This document shows positions 8,108 to 16,404 of a stretch of DNA of 64,000 bases, piece by piece (position 1 is the first letter of the stretch; every line of letters begins with the position of its first letter). Below the pieces are notes generated by a model, which saw nothing but the letters and a program-made list of their open reading frames with translations, was not told where the DNA came from and did no database searches. A program made the translations under genes and the position numbers. The stretch comes from Parasphingopyxis sp. (GTDB lineage: Bacteria > Pseudomonadota > Alphaproteobacteria > Sphingomonadales > Sphingomonadaceae): positions 760,929 through 824,928 of the forward strand of contig NZ_JANQNS010000015.1 in assembly GCF_028279465.1 (NCBI RefSeq), written 5' to 3'.

Positions 8108-8709
8108 CTCTTAACGTCCCAATTTCCGAACTTGTCGACCACAGCGTCGATCAGCGCGGCCTCGTTCGGCACTCTGCCAGCGAGCACAAGCTGCGCTAGA
8201 CCATGGACGAGCGCCAGTGACTGGATCGTCGCGACTTCGCGGTCCCGGTCGCTCGCATCCGGCGGCAGCAGTGCCGCGATATTGTCCTTGAGCAACCGCC
8301 CGGCGCGATCGTCGCCGACGACCTCGCCTTCCGCGCATCTGCCGGACAGATGCATATAGCTCGTCATCAGCCGGAACAACGCCGGATGGGCGAGCGCGAA
8401 ATGCACATAGGCCTGGCCGATGGCACGGAAACTCGCATCACGCTTCCGGTGCTGCGCTGCCGCCGCCTCCTGCGCATCGGCGAGCTTTTCGAACCCCGCA
8501 TCGACGAGCGCCGCCATGAGCGCATCCTTGTCCGGGAAATGCCGGTAGACGGCCGTGGCGCTAACGCCGGTCTCGCGCGCCACTTCGCGCAGGCCGATTG
8601 CGCCCCCCGCCTTGGTTTCGAGCAGCTTGAGGCCCGTAGCGATCAGCGCGCTACGCAGGTCGCCATGATGATAGGCTTGCTTCTTCGATCGGGTCGCCGT
8701 CTTTTCCAT
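8104..8709 (-). CDS. TetR/AcrR-family transcriptional repressor
   Basis: This 201-residue protein has a TetR-type DNA-binding domain at the N-terminus: HHGDLRSALI opens it and the helix-turn-helix is GVSATAVYRHFPDKDAL near residues 48-64. The remaining two thirds is an alpha-helical ligand-binding domain of the WHG type. It is transcribed divergently from the carotenoid oxygenase gene, and a two-armed repeat that looks like its operator fills the space between the two starts. The natural inference is that it represses itself and the oxygenase and is released by an aromatic or apocarotenoid ligand. The ligand cannot be read from the sequence. Confidence 0.88.
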   Translation of the reverse strand: MEKTATRSKKQAYHHGDLRSALIATGLKLLETKAGGAIGLREVARETGVSATAVYRHFPDKDALMAALVDAGFEKLADAQEAAAAQHRKRDASFRAIGQAYVHFALAHPALFRLMTSYMHLSGRCAEGEVVGDDRAGRLLKDNIAALLPPDASDRDREVATIQSLALVHGLAQLVLAGRVPNEAALIDAVVDKFGNWDVKS

Positions 8710-8748
8710 GTTGACACTGTTACCATCGCTCAGTTAACACTGTCAACA
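8709..8748. promoter_or_regulatory. Probable TetR operator in the divergent intergenic region
   Basis: Two 13-bp elements face each other: TTGACACTGTTAC on the left and TTAACACTGTCAA on the right, whose reverse complement is TTGACAGTGTTAA. The site begins at the start codon of the TetR gene and ends 33 bp before the ATG of the oxygenase, where a bound repressor would cover both promoters. The TTGACA hexamers could also be -35 boxes. Confidence 0.6.
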
Positions 8749-8781
8749 TACCGATTCGCCCCTATCGAGGAAATCCCAGCC

Positions 8782-10218
8782 ATGGCCAGCGTCATCGAAA
8801 AAACCATCCGCAAAACCGTCACCACCGGCATTATCGGCATGTCCAAGGTCAACGCCGCGCTCAAAACGCGCAGCGACGATCATCCCTATCTGACCGGCAT
8901 TCACACGCCGATGACCAAGGAACTGACGCTGACCGAACTCTCCGTCGATGGCGAAATTCCAACCGATCTCGACGGCCGCTATCTGCGCATCGGACCCAAC
9001 CCGGTCACGCCGCCCAAGCCCGCCACCTATCACTGGTTTATCGGCGACGGCATGGCGCACGGGTTGCGGATCAAGAACGGCAAGGCAGAATGGTATCGCA
9101 ATCGCTGGATCCGCTCCGCCGAGGTCAGCGAAGCGCTGGGCGAGCCACCGGTCCCCTGCCCCGACAATCGCGAACCGGGCACCGCCAATACCAATATCAT
9201 CGGGCAAAACGGCCGCACCTGGGCGATCGTGGAAGCCGGAAATTCTCCGGTCGAGCTGAACGAGGAGCTCGAGACGCTCGCGATCAATCCGTTCGACGAG
9301 ACGCTCAAAGGCCCCTTCTCCGCCCATCCGCATCTCGATCCCGATACCGGCGAGATGCACTCGATCTGCTACAAGGCCGATGTTCAGGATACAGTCTGGC
9401 ACACGGTCCTTGGCCCGGACGGCCGGGTAATCCGCGAGGAGCCGATTGCGGTCGAGCATGGCCCAAGCATTCACGATTGCGCGATCACGAAAAACTACGT
9501 GATCGTCATGGACCTCCCCGTCACCTTCTCGATGAAGACGCTGATCGCAGGCCACCCCTTCCCCTATCGCTGGAACCCGGATCACAAGGCGCGGATCGGC
9601 CTGATGCCACGTACCGGCACGAACGCCGATATCGTCTGGCACGATATCGAGCCTTGCTACGTCTTCCATCCGGCCAATGCCTATGAGCGCGAGGATGGTT
9701 CCGTCGTCATGGACGTCGTCGCCCATAATCACATGTTCACCGACGGCCATGACGGCCCGGACGGCTCGAAGAGTGCGTTCGAACGCTGGACCATCGATGC
9801 CAAGGGCGGCCCCGTCCAGCGCACGGTTATCGACGCGTCGAACCAAGAATTCCCGCGCTTCGACGAGCGGCTGACCGGCAAGCCCTATCGCTATGCCTAT
9901 TGCATGGCGGCCGAGGGCAGCAACGAAACGCCGGGCCTCATCAACGATACGCGGCTCTACAAATATGACGTGGAGACCGGCGAACGGCAGGTCCACGAGT
10001 TCGGGCCGAAGCGGCACCCGGGCGAATTCGTCTTCGTGCCGCGCGGAGAGGGCGAGGAAAACGGATATCTGGTCGGCCTGGTCGTCGATATGAATGACGA
10101 GAGCACCGATTTCGTGATCCTCGATGCGGCAAACTTCACCGCCGATCCGGTCGCGACGATCCACCTGCCGCACCGCATCCCGCCGGGCTTCCACGGCAAC
10201 TGGGTCGACGCCACCTAA
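8782..10218 (+). CDS. Carotenoid oxygenase family dioxygenase (RPE65/lignostilbene dioxygenase type)
   Basis: The 478-residue protein matches the iron(II)-dependent carotenoid-cleavage family in length and motifs. It has LRIGPNPVTPP and FIGDGMAHG at the N-terminus, and histidines for the four-His iron site in AHPHLDPDTGEMH, SIHDCAIT, HNHMF and the C-terminal FHGNWVD. The family cleaves a C=C bond of carotenoids, apocarotenoids or stilbenes with O2. In sphingomonads many act on lignin-derived stilbenes, so the substrate is open. I use the ATG at 8782, with GAGGA 10 bp upstream; a longer open frame to the left runs through the TetR gene. A small membrane protein follows 30 bp downstream, probably in the same transcript. 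Confidence 0.88.
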   Translation: MASVIEKTIRKTVTTGIIGMSKVNAALKTRSDDHPYLTGIHTPMTKELTLTELSVDGEIPTDLDGRYLRIGPNPVTPPKPATYHWFIGDGMAHGLRIKNGKAEWYRNRWIRSAEVSEALGEPPVPCPDNREPGTANTNIIGQNGRTWAIVEAGNSPVELNEELETLAINPFDETLKGPFSAHPHLDPDTGEMHSICYKADVQDTVWHTVLGPDGRVIREEPIAVEHGPSIHDCAITKNYVIVMDLPVTFSMKTLIAGHPFPYRWNPDHKARIGLMPRTGTNADIVWHDIEPCYVFHPANAYEREDGSVVMDVVAHNHMFTDGHDGPDGSKSAFERWTIDAKGGPVQRTVIDASNQEFPRFDERLTGKPYRYAYCMAAEGSNETPGLINDTRLYKYDVETGERQVHEFGPKRHPGEFVFVPRGEGEENGYLVGLVVDMNDESTDFVILDAANFTADPVATIHLPHRIPPGFHGNWVDAT

Positions 10219-10248
10219 ACCGTCTCACCGAAACGGAGAGCACAGCAG

Positions 10249-10695
10249 ATGACGCGCCTGCCAATCCTGATCTACGCCCTGATTGCGCTGAGCAGCCTTA
10301 TTCTGGGCGCGCTCTACATCTTCTCGCCAACCTTCATGCCCTATCATGGCGTCGCGGTTGGCGCGGAATGGAGCGAGGTTCCGCCCGAATATCGGGTCCT
10401 GATCGGCGCGTTGCTCGATGTCGCGGGCGGCGGCTGGGTCGCGCTGACATTGGCGCTCTTCGCCCTGATCGCCTTTCCAATCCGCCGCGGCGAGCGCTGG
10501 GCGCGCTACACGGCGCCGCTGCTGGTGCTCGCCTTCAACATCCCGACATTATGGGCGACGCTCAACGTCTTCTGGTACAGCCCGGCAACACCGCCCTGGT
10601 ATGGCGTTGCCGGTACGTGCGCGGCCGCACTGCTCGCGCTGGCCATCGACCAGCCGTGGCGGGAAGCTGAGACGCCTTTCGCGGCGACCGATTGA
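10249..10695 (+). CDS. Small membrane protein, four predicted helices
   Basis: A 148-residue hydrophobic protein with about four membrane segments (LIYALIALSSLILGALYI, VALTLALFALIAFP, YTAPLLVLAFNIPTLWA, and one near CAAALLALAI). I do not recognise a characterised family. GGAGAG lies 8 bp before the ATG. It starts 30 bp after the carotenoid oxygenase and so is probably under the same TetR-type control; a role tied to the oxygenase substrate is conceivable but not supported by any motif. Confidence 0.65.
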   Translation: MTRLPILIYALIALSSLILGALYIFSPTFMPYHGVAVGAEWSEVPPEYRVLIGALLDVAGGGWVALTLALFALIAFPIRRGERWARYTAPLLVLAFNIPTLWATLNVFWYSPATPPWYGVAGTCAAALLALAIDQPWREAETPFAATD

Positions 10696-10710
10696 AACGA
10701 AAGGCAAGAC

Positions 10711-10823
10711 CTAATTCCCCTCCCCTTGATGGCGAGGGGTTAGGGGTGGGGTGATGTCGCCTCATGCGCTGCGCTCAACAGACAGATCACCCCCACCCAA
10801 CCTTCCCCCATCAAGGGGGAGGG
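10711..10823. repeat. Dispersed inverted repeat (CTCCCCTTGATGG family)
   Basis: Two pairs of arms are visible: ctccccttgatggcgagggg with ccatcaagggggaggg, and ggggtggggtgat with gatcacccccaccc. The element fills the gap between the membrane protein and DAHP synthase genes and could fold in RNA. It is a different family from the CTTCGACAAG repeats. No second copy was found in this window. Confidence 0.7.
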
Positions 10824-10945
10824 CTTATGCGGTGTTGCGATTTCGCAAAGCCTGGATTTCGACCCGACAAACAAAACCCCGTTGCAATCCCTTGTGCAGT
10901 GCCGCATGATTCTATTCACAGGACTGAACACAAGCGATTGAGCCA

Positions 10946-12325
10946 ATGACGAAGCCATGGACACCCGATAGCTGGAGGGATGCGACCGGCATCCAGATGC
11001 CCGCCTATGACGATGCGGCGGCGCTCGCATCCGTCGAAAATACGCTCGCCGATTATCCGCCGCTGATCTTTGCCGGCGAGGCGAAGCAGCTGCGCACGGA
11101 CCTCTCGGAAGTGGCCGAGGGCAAGGCGTTCCTGCTGCAGGGCGGCGATTGCGCGGAGAGCTTCGCCGAGTTCAACCCGACCAATATCCGCGACACGTTC
11201 CGCGTGATCCTGCAGATGGCGGTCGTCCTGACTTACGCCTCGAAAGTGCCGGTCGTGAAGGTCGGGCGCATGGCCGGGCAGTTCGCCAAGCCGCGCTCCT
11301 CGGACGTCGAGGAGCAGGACGGCGTCACCCTGCCCTCCTATCGCGGCGATATCGTCAACGATATCGGTTTCGACGAAGCGGCGCGCGTGCCCGATCCGCA
11401 GCGCATGATCCGCGCCTATTCTCAGGCTTCGGCGACGCTCAACCTGCTGCGCGCCTATGCGTCGGGCGGCTATGCGAACCTGCATCAGGTCCATAGCTGG
11501 ACGCTCGATTTCATGGGCAAGAGCCCCTGGGCGCAGAAGTTCGAGGAGCTGGCCGGCCGCATCGGCGATGCGCTGCAGTTCATGGACGCCTGCGGCATCG
11601 ACGCCGACCGGGTGCCACAGCTCAATGGCACGCAATTCTATGTGAGCCACGAGGCGCTGTTGCTGCCCTATGAGGAAGCGCTGACCCGGCAGGACAGCGC
11701 CACCGGCGACTGGTACGATACCTCGGCCCATTTCGTCTGGATCGGCGACCGCACGCGCTTCGAGGATAGCGCCCATGTCGAATTTTTCCGCGGTATCGCC
11801 AATCCGATCGGCATAAAATGCGGGCCCAGCCTCGATCCGGATGATCTGCTCACGCTGCTCGACACGCTCGATCCCGAGCGCTCGCCGGGCCGCATCACGC
11901 TGATCAGCCGCTTCGGCCATGACAAGGTCGAAGAGGGCCTTGCTCCGCTCGTCCGCAAGGTGAAGGCCGAGGGCCATCCGGTGATCTGGTCCTGCGATCC
12001 GATGCACGGCAATACGATCAAGGCGGCCACGGGCTACAAGACGCGGCCCTTCGACCGCATCCTCGACGAAGTCCGCGGCTTCTTCGCCGTCCACCGGGCC
12101 GAGGGCACCTATGGCGGCGGCATCCATTGCGAGATGACCGGGCAGGACGTCACCGAATGCACGGGCGGCGCGATCGACGTCACCGAGCAGGACCTCTCCG
12201 ACCGCTACCACACCCATTGCGACCCGCGCCTGAATGCGGGCCAGAGCATCGAACTGGCGTTCCTGCTGGCGGAAATGCTGAACGAAGAGAATGGACGGCG
12301 GGAGAAGGAGGCCGAGGCGGCTTAG
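10946..12325 (+). CDS. Class II 3-deoxy-D-arabino-heptulosonate 7-phosphate (DAHP) synthase
   Basis: The 459-residue protein is the plant/actinobacterial-type (class II) DAHP synthase. It joins phosphoenolpyruvate and erythrose 4-phosphate in the first step of the shikimate pathway for aromatic amino acids. Visible marks are [11 protein letters not shown] with the metal-binding Cys, [14 protein letters not shown] for substrate phosphates, PMHGN with a metal His, and [14 protein letters not shown] with a metal Glu. Length is normal. The ATG follows a weak ribosome site. It stands alone, with a repeat upstream and a convergent Mrr-type gene 1 bp downstream, so no aro operon is present. Confidence 0.95.
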   Translation: MTKPWTPDSWRDATGIQMPAYDDAAALASVENTLADYPPLIFAGEAKQLRTDLSEVAEGKAFLLQGGDCAESFAEFNPTNIRDTFRVILQMAVVLTYASKVPVVKVGRMAGQFAKPRSSDVEEQDGVTLPSYRGDIVNDIGFDEAARVPDPQRMIRAYSQASATLNLLRAYASGGYANLHQVHSWTLDFMGKSPWAQKFEELAGRIGDALQFMDACGIDADRVPQLNGTQFYVSHEALLLPYEEALTRQDSATGDWYDTSAHFVWIGDRTRFEDSAHVEFFRGIANPIGIKCGPSLDPDDLLTLLDTLDPERSPGRITLISRFGHDKVEEGLAPLVRKVKAEGHPVIWSCDPMHGNTIKAATGYKTRPFDRILDEVRGFFAVHRAEGTYGGGIHCEMTGQDVTECTGGAIDVTEQDLSDRYHTHCDPRLNAGQSIELAFLLAEMLNEENGRREKEAEAA

Positions 12326-12326
12326 G

Positions 12327-13226
12327 CTATAGATCGTCGAAGAAGTCTTGGAGGATCTCCACCTCTTCGATGATAACCTGCCGGACTGTTACCCCAAGTT
12401 GCAGGTCCTTTAGCAACTCGCACAGTAGCTCTCCGTCAATCAGGTCAATTGCCGGAGCTCCATCTCGCGTAGCTTCCTGCCTCGCGTCAGGTGTAAATGA
12501 ACCAGTCGTGATGATTAGCCCTTTGTCAGCGCGTCCCTGCATCGCTCCGCGAAAATCACGGACCGCGGGGGCGCCGACTGAACCCTTGTACCGCTTGCAT
12601 TGAAAGCGAACATGGAACGATAGGAGGTTGAGGCGCAAAACGCCCTGCCCGTCAATTCCACCGTCGCCCGACCGGCCAGTAACCTCCACTCTCGTAAACC
12701 CATTTTCGCGCAACATTCTCTGGCTGAGACGCTCGAACGCGGCAGGGTCAATCGATTGTAGCTTTGACAGAAGCTTCTCAGACCATTCGGGCTCGGAACT
12801 TGAGGTGTTTGGATCATGATCGCTGTCGAGTGAAAGCTCCTCTTGTTCCTTTTTCTTCTGCCAGTCTCGACGGGCTGCCTCAGCAACGAGTTCTCGCACC
12901 TGCTGATCATCCAATTGCGCAGCACGTCGACCTTCTTCGGTCAGCACCCAAACACCCCGCTTAGGATTGGCGAGAAATCCAGGATACTTCAAATAGCTAC
13001 GCGCCCAAGACATCCTGTCCGGGATCATCAACGCTCCGCTCTTTTCGTAGGTTGCAGACAGCTGTCGCTCGCTTAGATTAAATGCTGCGATTAAGCCTGT
13101 TTCTATTTCCTCGATAGTTGCCGACCCTCCCTTCTGATCTAGCAAACTTAACGTTGGCAAGAAAAAGTCGTCGTACTTCGGTAGATCATCCGCCATCACA
13201 TAATCCTCAAAGTTTCCTATCGGCAT
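12327..13226 (-). CDS. mrr: Mrr-type restriction endonuclease
   Basis: The 299-residue protein has the two Mrr domains. The N-terminal winged-helix half (residues about 20-110) includes WARSYLKYPGFL and GVWVLTEEGR. The C-terminal nuclease half (from about 160) has FERLSQRMLRENGF, GDGGIDG with the catalytic Asp, and FQCKRYKG with the QxK motif. Mrr enzymes cut DNA carrying foreign methylation. G+C is visibly lower than in the flanking genes, which suggests transfer. A second ATG ten codons in is an equally good start. No modification methylase is adjacent, as expected for a type IV enzyme. Confidence 0.88.
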   Translation of the reverse strand: MPIGNFEDYVMADDLPKYDDFFLPTLSLLDQKGGSATIEEIETGLIAAFNLSERQLSATYEKSGALMIPDRMSWARSYLKYPGFLANPKRGVWVLTEEGRRAAQLDDQQVRELVAEAARRDWQKKKEQEELSLDSDHDPNTSSSEPEWSEKLLSKLQSIDPAAFERLSQRMLRENGFTRVEVTGRSGDGGIDGQGVLRLNLLSFHVRFQCKRYKGSVGAPAVRDFRGAMQGRADKGLIITTGSFTPDARQEATRDGAPAIDLIDGELLCELLKDLQLGVTVRQVIIEEVEILQDFFDDL

Positions 13227-13962
13227 TCCTCTGCGATATCTGCGGCAAGTTTAGATCAATCTCAACTCAAACCAATAATCAAAAACTATCTCTGTTTGCT
13301 CTCAGATCGCATGTGCCCGTAACCGGGCCGGCCTGATCACTTCGGAAGTGATCGCCGATCCGATTTCCCTGTCCTACACACCCTCTGCCCTGCTATTCTC
13401 CGCCCCGCTCTTTGAACGCGTCGATCTCGTGCGACTGATCGCATAGCCGAACTCGCGCCCGCGCCGCTGGCCCCGCTGTGCGTCTACTTTGTCAACTTTG
13501 GATAGGATTGCCGGGCGGACCCCTGCCGTGTGTCAACCAGTGTCAACCGGGCGGGAACTTTAGAAGCCTCCCCGGTACGCGCGCCGGGTTGGATTGCCCC
13601 CCCCCGCAATCCAAGTCCGGTCCGGGGGACTGGACGACCCGAAACGGGTGGCGGCCTGCAGGGCTGTCGAACGCGTCGTCGCACCGCCCCAACCGCCTCA
13701 AATATATCGGGAAATTGCGGCGGCGCCAACGCGTCGGCACCTGCGTCACTAACGGCATATTCACCATAAATCTCAATGCTCCTTTGACGCGCCGCCTCCA
13801 TACTTTCGAAAGATGTTGGAGTATTGGGTGACCATCGTGCGCATGTAATCGACATGCACACGCAGGAACTTGGACGAGGGCAGAGCCAGTCTGCCCGTTT
13901 TGGCGAGACACTATGTGACGTACGAAAATCCAGATTCTCGCGAATTCAATCATCGCAACTCG
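13227..13962. other. Intergenic stretch with no convincing gene
   Basis: About 735 bp between the Mrr-type and PilZ genes. It holds a perfect 8-bp stem with a 3-bp loop at 13335-13353 (gatcacttcggaagtgatc) and a run of nine C at about 13598. A short plus-strand frame ending at about 13446 reads protein-like (GLITSEVIADPISLSY) but has no start and may be a gene remnant. The stretch resembles decayed sequence around a horizontally acquired gene. Confidence 0.5.
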
Positions 13963-14268
13963 ATGCGGCAAGAGAGATCGGAAAGACGTGCCGCAAGACG
14001 ATGGCCCATTCTGATGGAAGTGCCGGTTTCTTTGGGTGGTAAGGAAATGGGCGAATCGCGAACTCTGGATATTTCCGAGATCAGTTTTGCCGGCTCCGCA
14101 TATGCACGGTTCCAGATTGGGCAGACGATCTTCGTGGAGATCGACGGAATTGGCATTGTTCCGGCGAAGATCGTCCGAACCGCCGGCAGTCGCTTCGCCG
14201 CACGCTTCTTCGAGCCCATCGACCTCAAACTCATCGGCCTGCTGGCAGGAACACCGGAGTTCTCTTAG
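13963..14268 (+). CDS. PilZ-domain protein
   Basis: From the ATG at 13963 this is a 101-residue single-domain protein. It has the basic RRAARRWPI motif at the N-terminus and TLDISEISFAGS, matching the (D/N)xSxxG motif, which together bind cyclic di-GMP in PilZ proteins. A frame extending 31 codons upstream (to 13870) is open but does not look conserved. It would act as a free-standing c-di-GMP sensor on an unknown partner. No cellulose, flagellar or diguanylate cyclase gene is in the window. Confidence 0.75.
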   Translation: MRQERSERRAARRWPILMEVPVSLGGKEMGESRTLDISEISFAGSAYARFQIGQTIFVEIDGIGIVPAKIVRTAGSRFAARFFEPIDLKLIGLLAGTPEFS

Positions 14269-14324
14269 CGGAAAACTGCATGCCGACCGCCAAAGACTGA
14301 CGCCGGACGACTGCACTAATCCCA

Positions 14325-14427
14325 TCATTGCGACCCCGGCTCTTATAAGCCGGGAAAGCAATCCGGAACCGCACGATACATTTTCCAGCTCTGGGTTGCC
14401 GCGCTGCCTTACGGCTCCTCGCAATGA
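14325..14427. repeat. Dispersed inverted repeat (TCATTGCGA...CGCAATGA family), degenerate copy
   Basis: The ends read tcattgcga and tcgcaatga; inside are gcaatccgg and ctctgggttgccgcgct. A better preserved copy lies at 51321-51425. It sits between the PilZ and monooxygenase genes. Confidence 0.7.
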
Positions 14428-14448
14428 AACTGATATCAATCGGCGGGT

Positions 14449-16251
14449 TTACCGAAACTCAACGCCCTCGAATTCACCGCTGTTCAGCCATCCGTCCAGA
14501 TAGGCGAAATAGGCCTGCGCGCCGTGCGGATAGCCGACGAAATATCTGGATTCGTCGGTCGGCTGGCCCTCATTATTGTAATAGCCGGGCGTGCATTCAG
14601 TCGAGCCGATGACCATGCCGGGGCCGGTCATCAGCAGTGCGACCCATTGGTCCTGCGCCTCTTTCGTGACTTCGACCTCTTTCGCGCCGCTCTTCAACGC
14701 ATGTGCGATCATGATCGCGATGGCGCGGGCGCATTCGACGAGATTGTGCGGATAGTTTGAAATCAGATGCGCGCCTTGGGCCGACTGGACGAGGAACAGG
14801 TTTGGAAAGCCATGGACGTGAATGCCATGTTTCGAGCGCATCCCCTCCTCCCAGGCCTCGGTCAGCGTCAGCCCGTCGCGCCCTACCGGATGGAAACCCA
14901 TCTGCCGCTCCAGCGTCGTGCCGACCTCGAAACCCGTCGCATAGATGATGCAATCGACTTCATATTCTTCGCCCGCGACGACCACGCCCTTTTCAGTGAT
15001 CCGCGCGGCACCCTGCCCGTCGGTATCGATGAGATGCGTGTTGGGGTTGTTGAAGGATTGCAGATATTCGTCATGAAAGCAGGGGCGCTTGCAGAGCTGG
15101 CGGTACCAAGCCTTGAGTTTCGCAGCCGTCTCACCATCGCCGACGACCTCGTCCGTGCGCGCACGGATTTCGGTCATTTTCTGCAGGTCCGCATCTTCCC
15201 AGGCGGCCAACATGTTCTCGACCGTCAGCTGGTCGGGCGGCAAATCCTTGATCCGCTCACGGAAGCGGCGGGTGAGGTCGGTCCAGCCATCCTGCACCAG
15301 GTCCTCGTTGGCATAGCCGAGGCCCTGATTGGCAGTGAAATTGTCGAGCCAGCGCTTTTGCCAGCCTTCGGTCGCGATCTCCTCGAACCAGTCCGGATCG
15401 ATCGGTTCGTTATTGCGGATATCGATCGACGAAGGCGTGCGCTGGATAACGAACACTTCCTTCGCGGCGCGCGAAAGATGCGGAACGATCTGCACGGCAG
15501 TCGCGCCGGTACCGATGATCGCGACGCGCTTGTCGGCCAGCCCCTCCAGCAAGGTGCCGTCTGGGTCGCCACCGGTATAGTCATAATCCCAGCGGCTCGT
15601 GTGGAAGCTGTGGCCTTTGAAGCTATCGATACCGGGGATACCCGGCAGCTTCGGAACGTGGAGCGGTCCCGTGCCCAGCCCGACAAAATCGGCCGTGAAA
15701 TTATCGCCGCGATCGGTGGTGATGCGCCAGCGGGACTGTTCGGCTTCCCAGACCATGGACTCCACCTTCGTGTGGAAGACGGCCTTGTCGTACAGATCGT
15801 AATGCTCGCCGATCCGCCGGCAATGATCGAGGATTTCCGGCGCGTGGACGTACTTCTCCGATGGCATATGCCCGGTCTCTTCAAGCAGCGGCATATAGAC
15901 CATCGCCGCCGTATCGCATTGCGCGCCCGGGTAGCGGTTCCAGTACCAGGTGCCGCCGAAATCGCCGCCCTTTTCGAGGATGCGGATATCTTCGATGCCC
16001 GCTTCCTTGAGCCGCGCGCCCGATACCAGCCCCGAAAAGCCGCCGCCAACAAAGGCATAGGTGACGTGATCGGTCAGCGGCTCGCGCGCGGTGCGTTCGC
16101 TATACGGGTCTTCGGCATAATGGGCGAGCTGGCCCTTGAGCTCGAGATATTGCTCATTGCCGTCTTCGCGCAACCGCTTGTCGCGTTCTTCGGCATATCT
16201 CGCGAGGATCGCGGCTTTTTGGTCTTGATCGATCGTCGCAGTGCTGGCCAT
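14449..16251 (-). CDS. Baeyer-Villiger-type flavin monooxygenase
   Basis: The 600-residue enzyme has two Rossmann motifs, FVGGGFSGL near residue 68 for FAD and IGTGATAVQ near 245 for NADPH. Between them is the Baeyer-Villiger fingerprint, FKGHSFHTSRWD. An ATGFEVGT motif follows late in the protein. Such enzymes insert oxygen next to a ketone, using NADPH and O2. Length and the roughly 50-residue N-terminal extension fit the phenylacetone/cyclopentadecanone monooxygenase subgroup. The start at 16251 has AGAGG 6 bp upstream; an ATG 11 codons earlier lacks one. It is divergent from an acyl-CoA synthetase. Substrate unknown. Confidence 0.9.
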   Translation of the reverse strand: MASTATIDQDQKAAILARYAEERDKRLREDGNEQYLELKGQLAHYAEDPYSERTAREPLTDHVTYAFVGGGFSGLVSGARLKEAGIEDIRILEKGGDFGGTWYWNRYPGAQCDTAAMVYMPLLEETGHMPSEKYVHAPEILDHCRRIGEHYDLYDKAVFHTKVESMVWEAEQSRWRITTDRGDNFTADFVGLGTGPLHVPKLPGIPGIDSFKGHSFHTSRWDYDYTGGDPDGTLLEGLADKRVAIIGTGATAVQIVPHLSRAAKEVFVIQRTPSSIDIRNNEPIDPDWFEEIATEGWQKRWLDNFTANQGLGYANEDLVQDGWTDLTRRFRERIKDLPPDQLTVENMLAAWEDADLQKMTEIRARTDEVVGDGETAAKLKAWYRQLCKRPCFHDEYLQSFNNPNTHLIDTDGQGAARITEKGVVVAGEEYEVDCIIYATGFEVGTTLERQMGFHPVGRDGLTLTEAWEEGMRSKHGIHVHGFPNLFLVQSAQGAHLISNYPHNLVECARAIAIMIAHALKSGAKEVEVTKEAQDQWVALLMTGPGMVIGSTECTPGYYNNEGQPTDESRYFVGYPHGAQAYFAYLDGWLNSGEFEGVEFR

Positions 16252-16404
16252 GGCTTTCCTCTGACGTAAACGGAAATCGGACACCGCATCTTGTGCGTAT
16301 CGCGACGCATCAGGTCAACCGGCCAGCCTCGCGCAATCGCACCGACAGTCTCGACAATCGGGCGAATATGTTTAGCGTTCCGTAGCGGAACAAAGGGGTA
16401 AAGA

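Noticed and set aside
8743..10194. 483-codon minus-strand frame
   Set aside because: Antisense to the carotenoid oxygenase; no motif and biased composition typical of shadows.
13484..13861. 125-codon minus-strand frame in the intergenic stretch
   Set aside because: The first 50 codons look mildly protein-like, but the rest is low-complexity Arg/Pro and no ribosome site or family motif is visible. It may be a decayed gene; I could not support it as a CDS.
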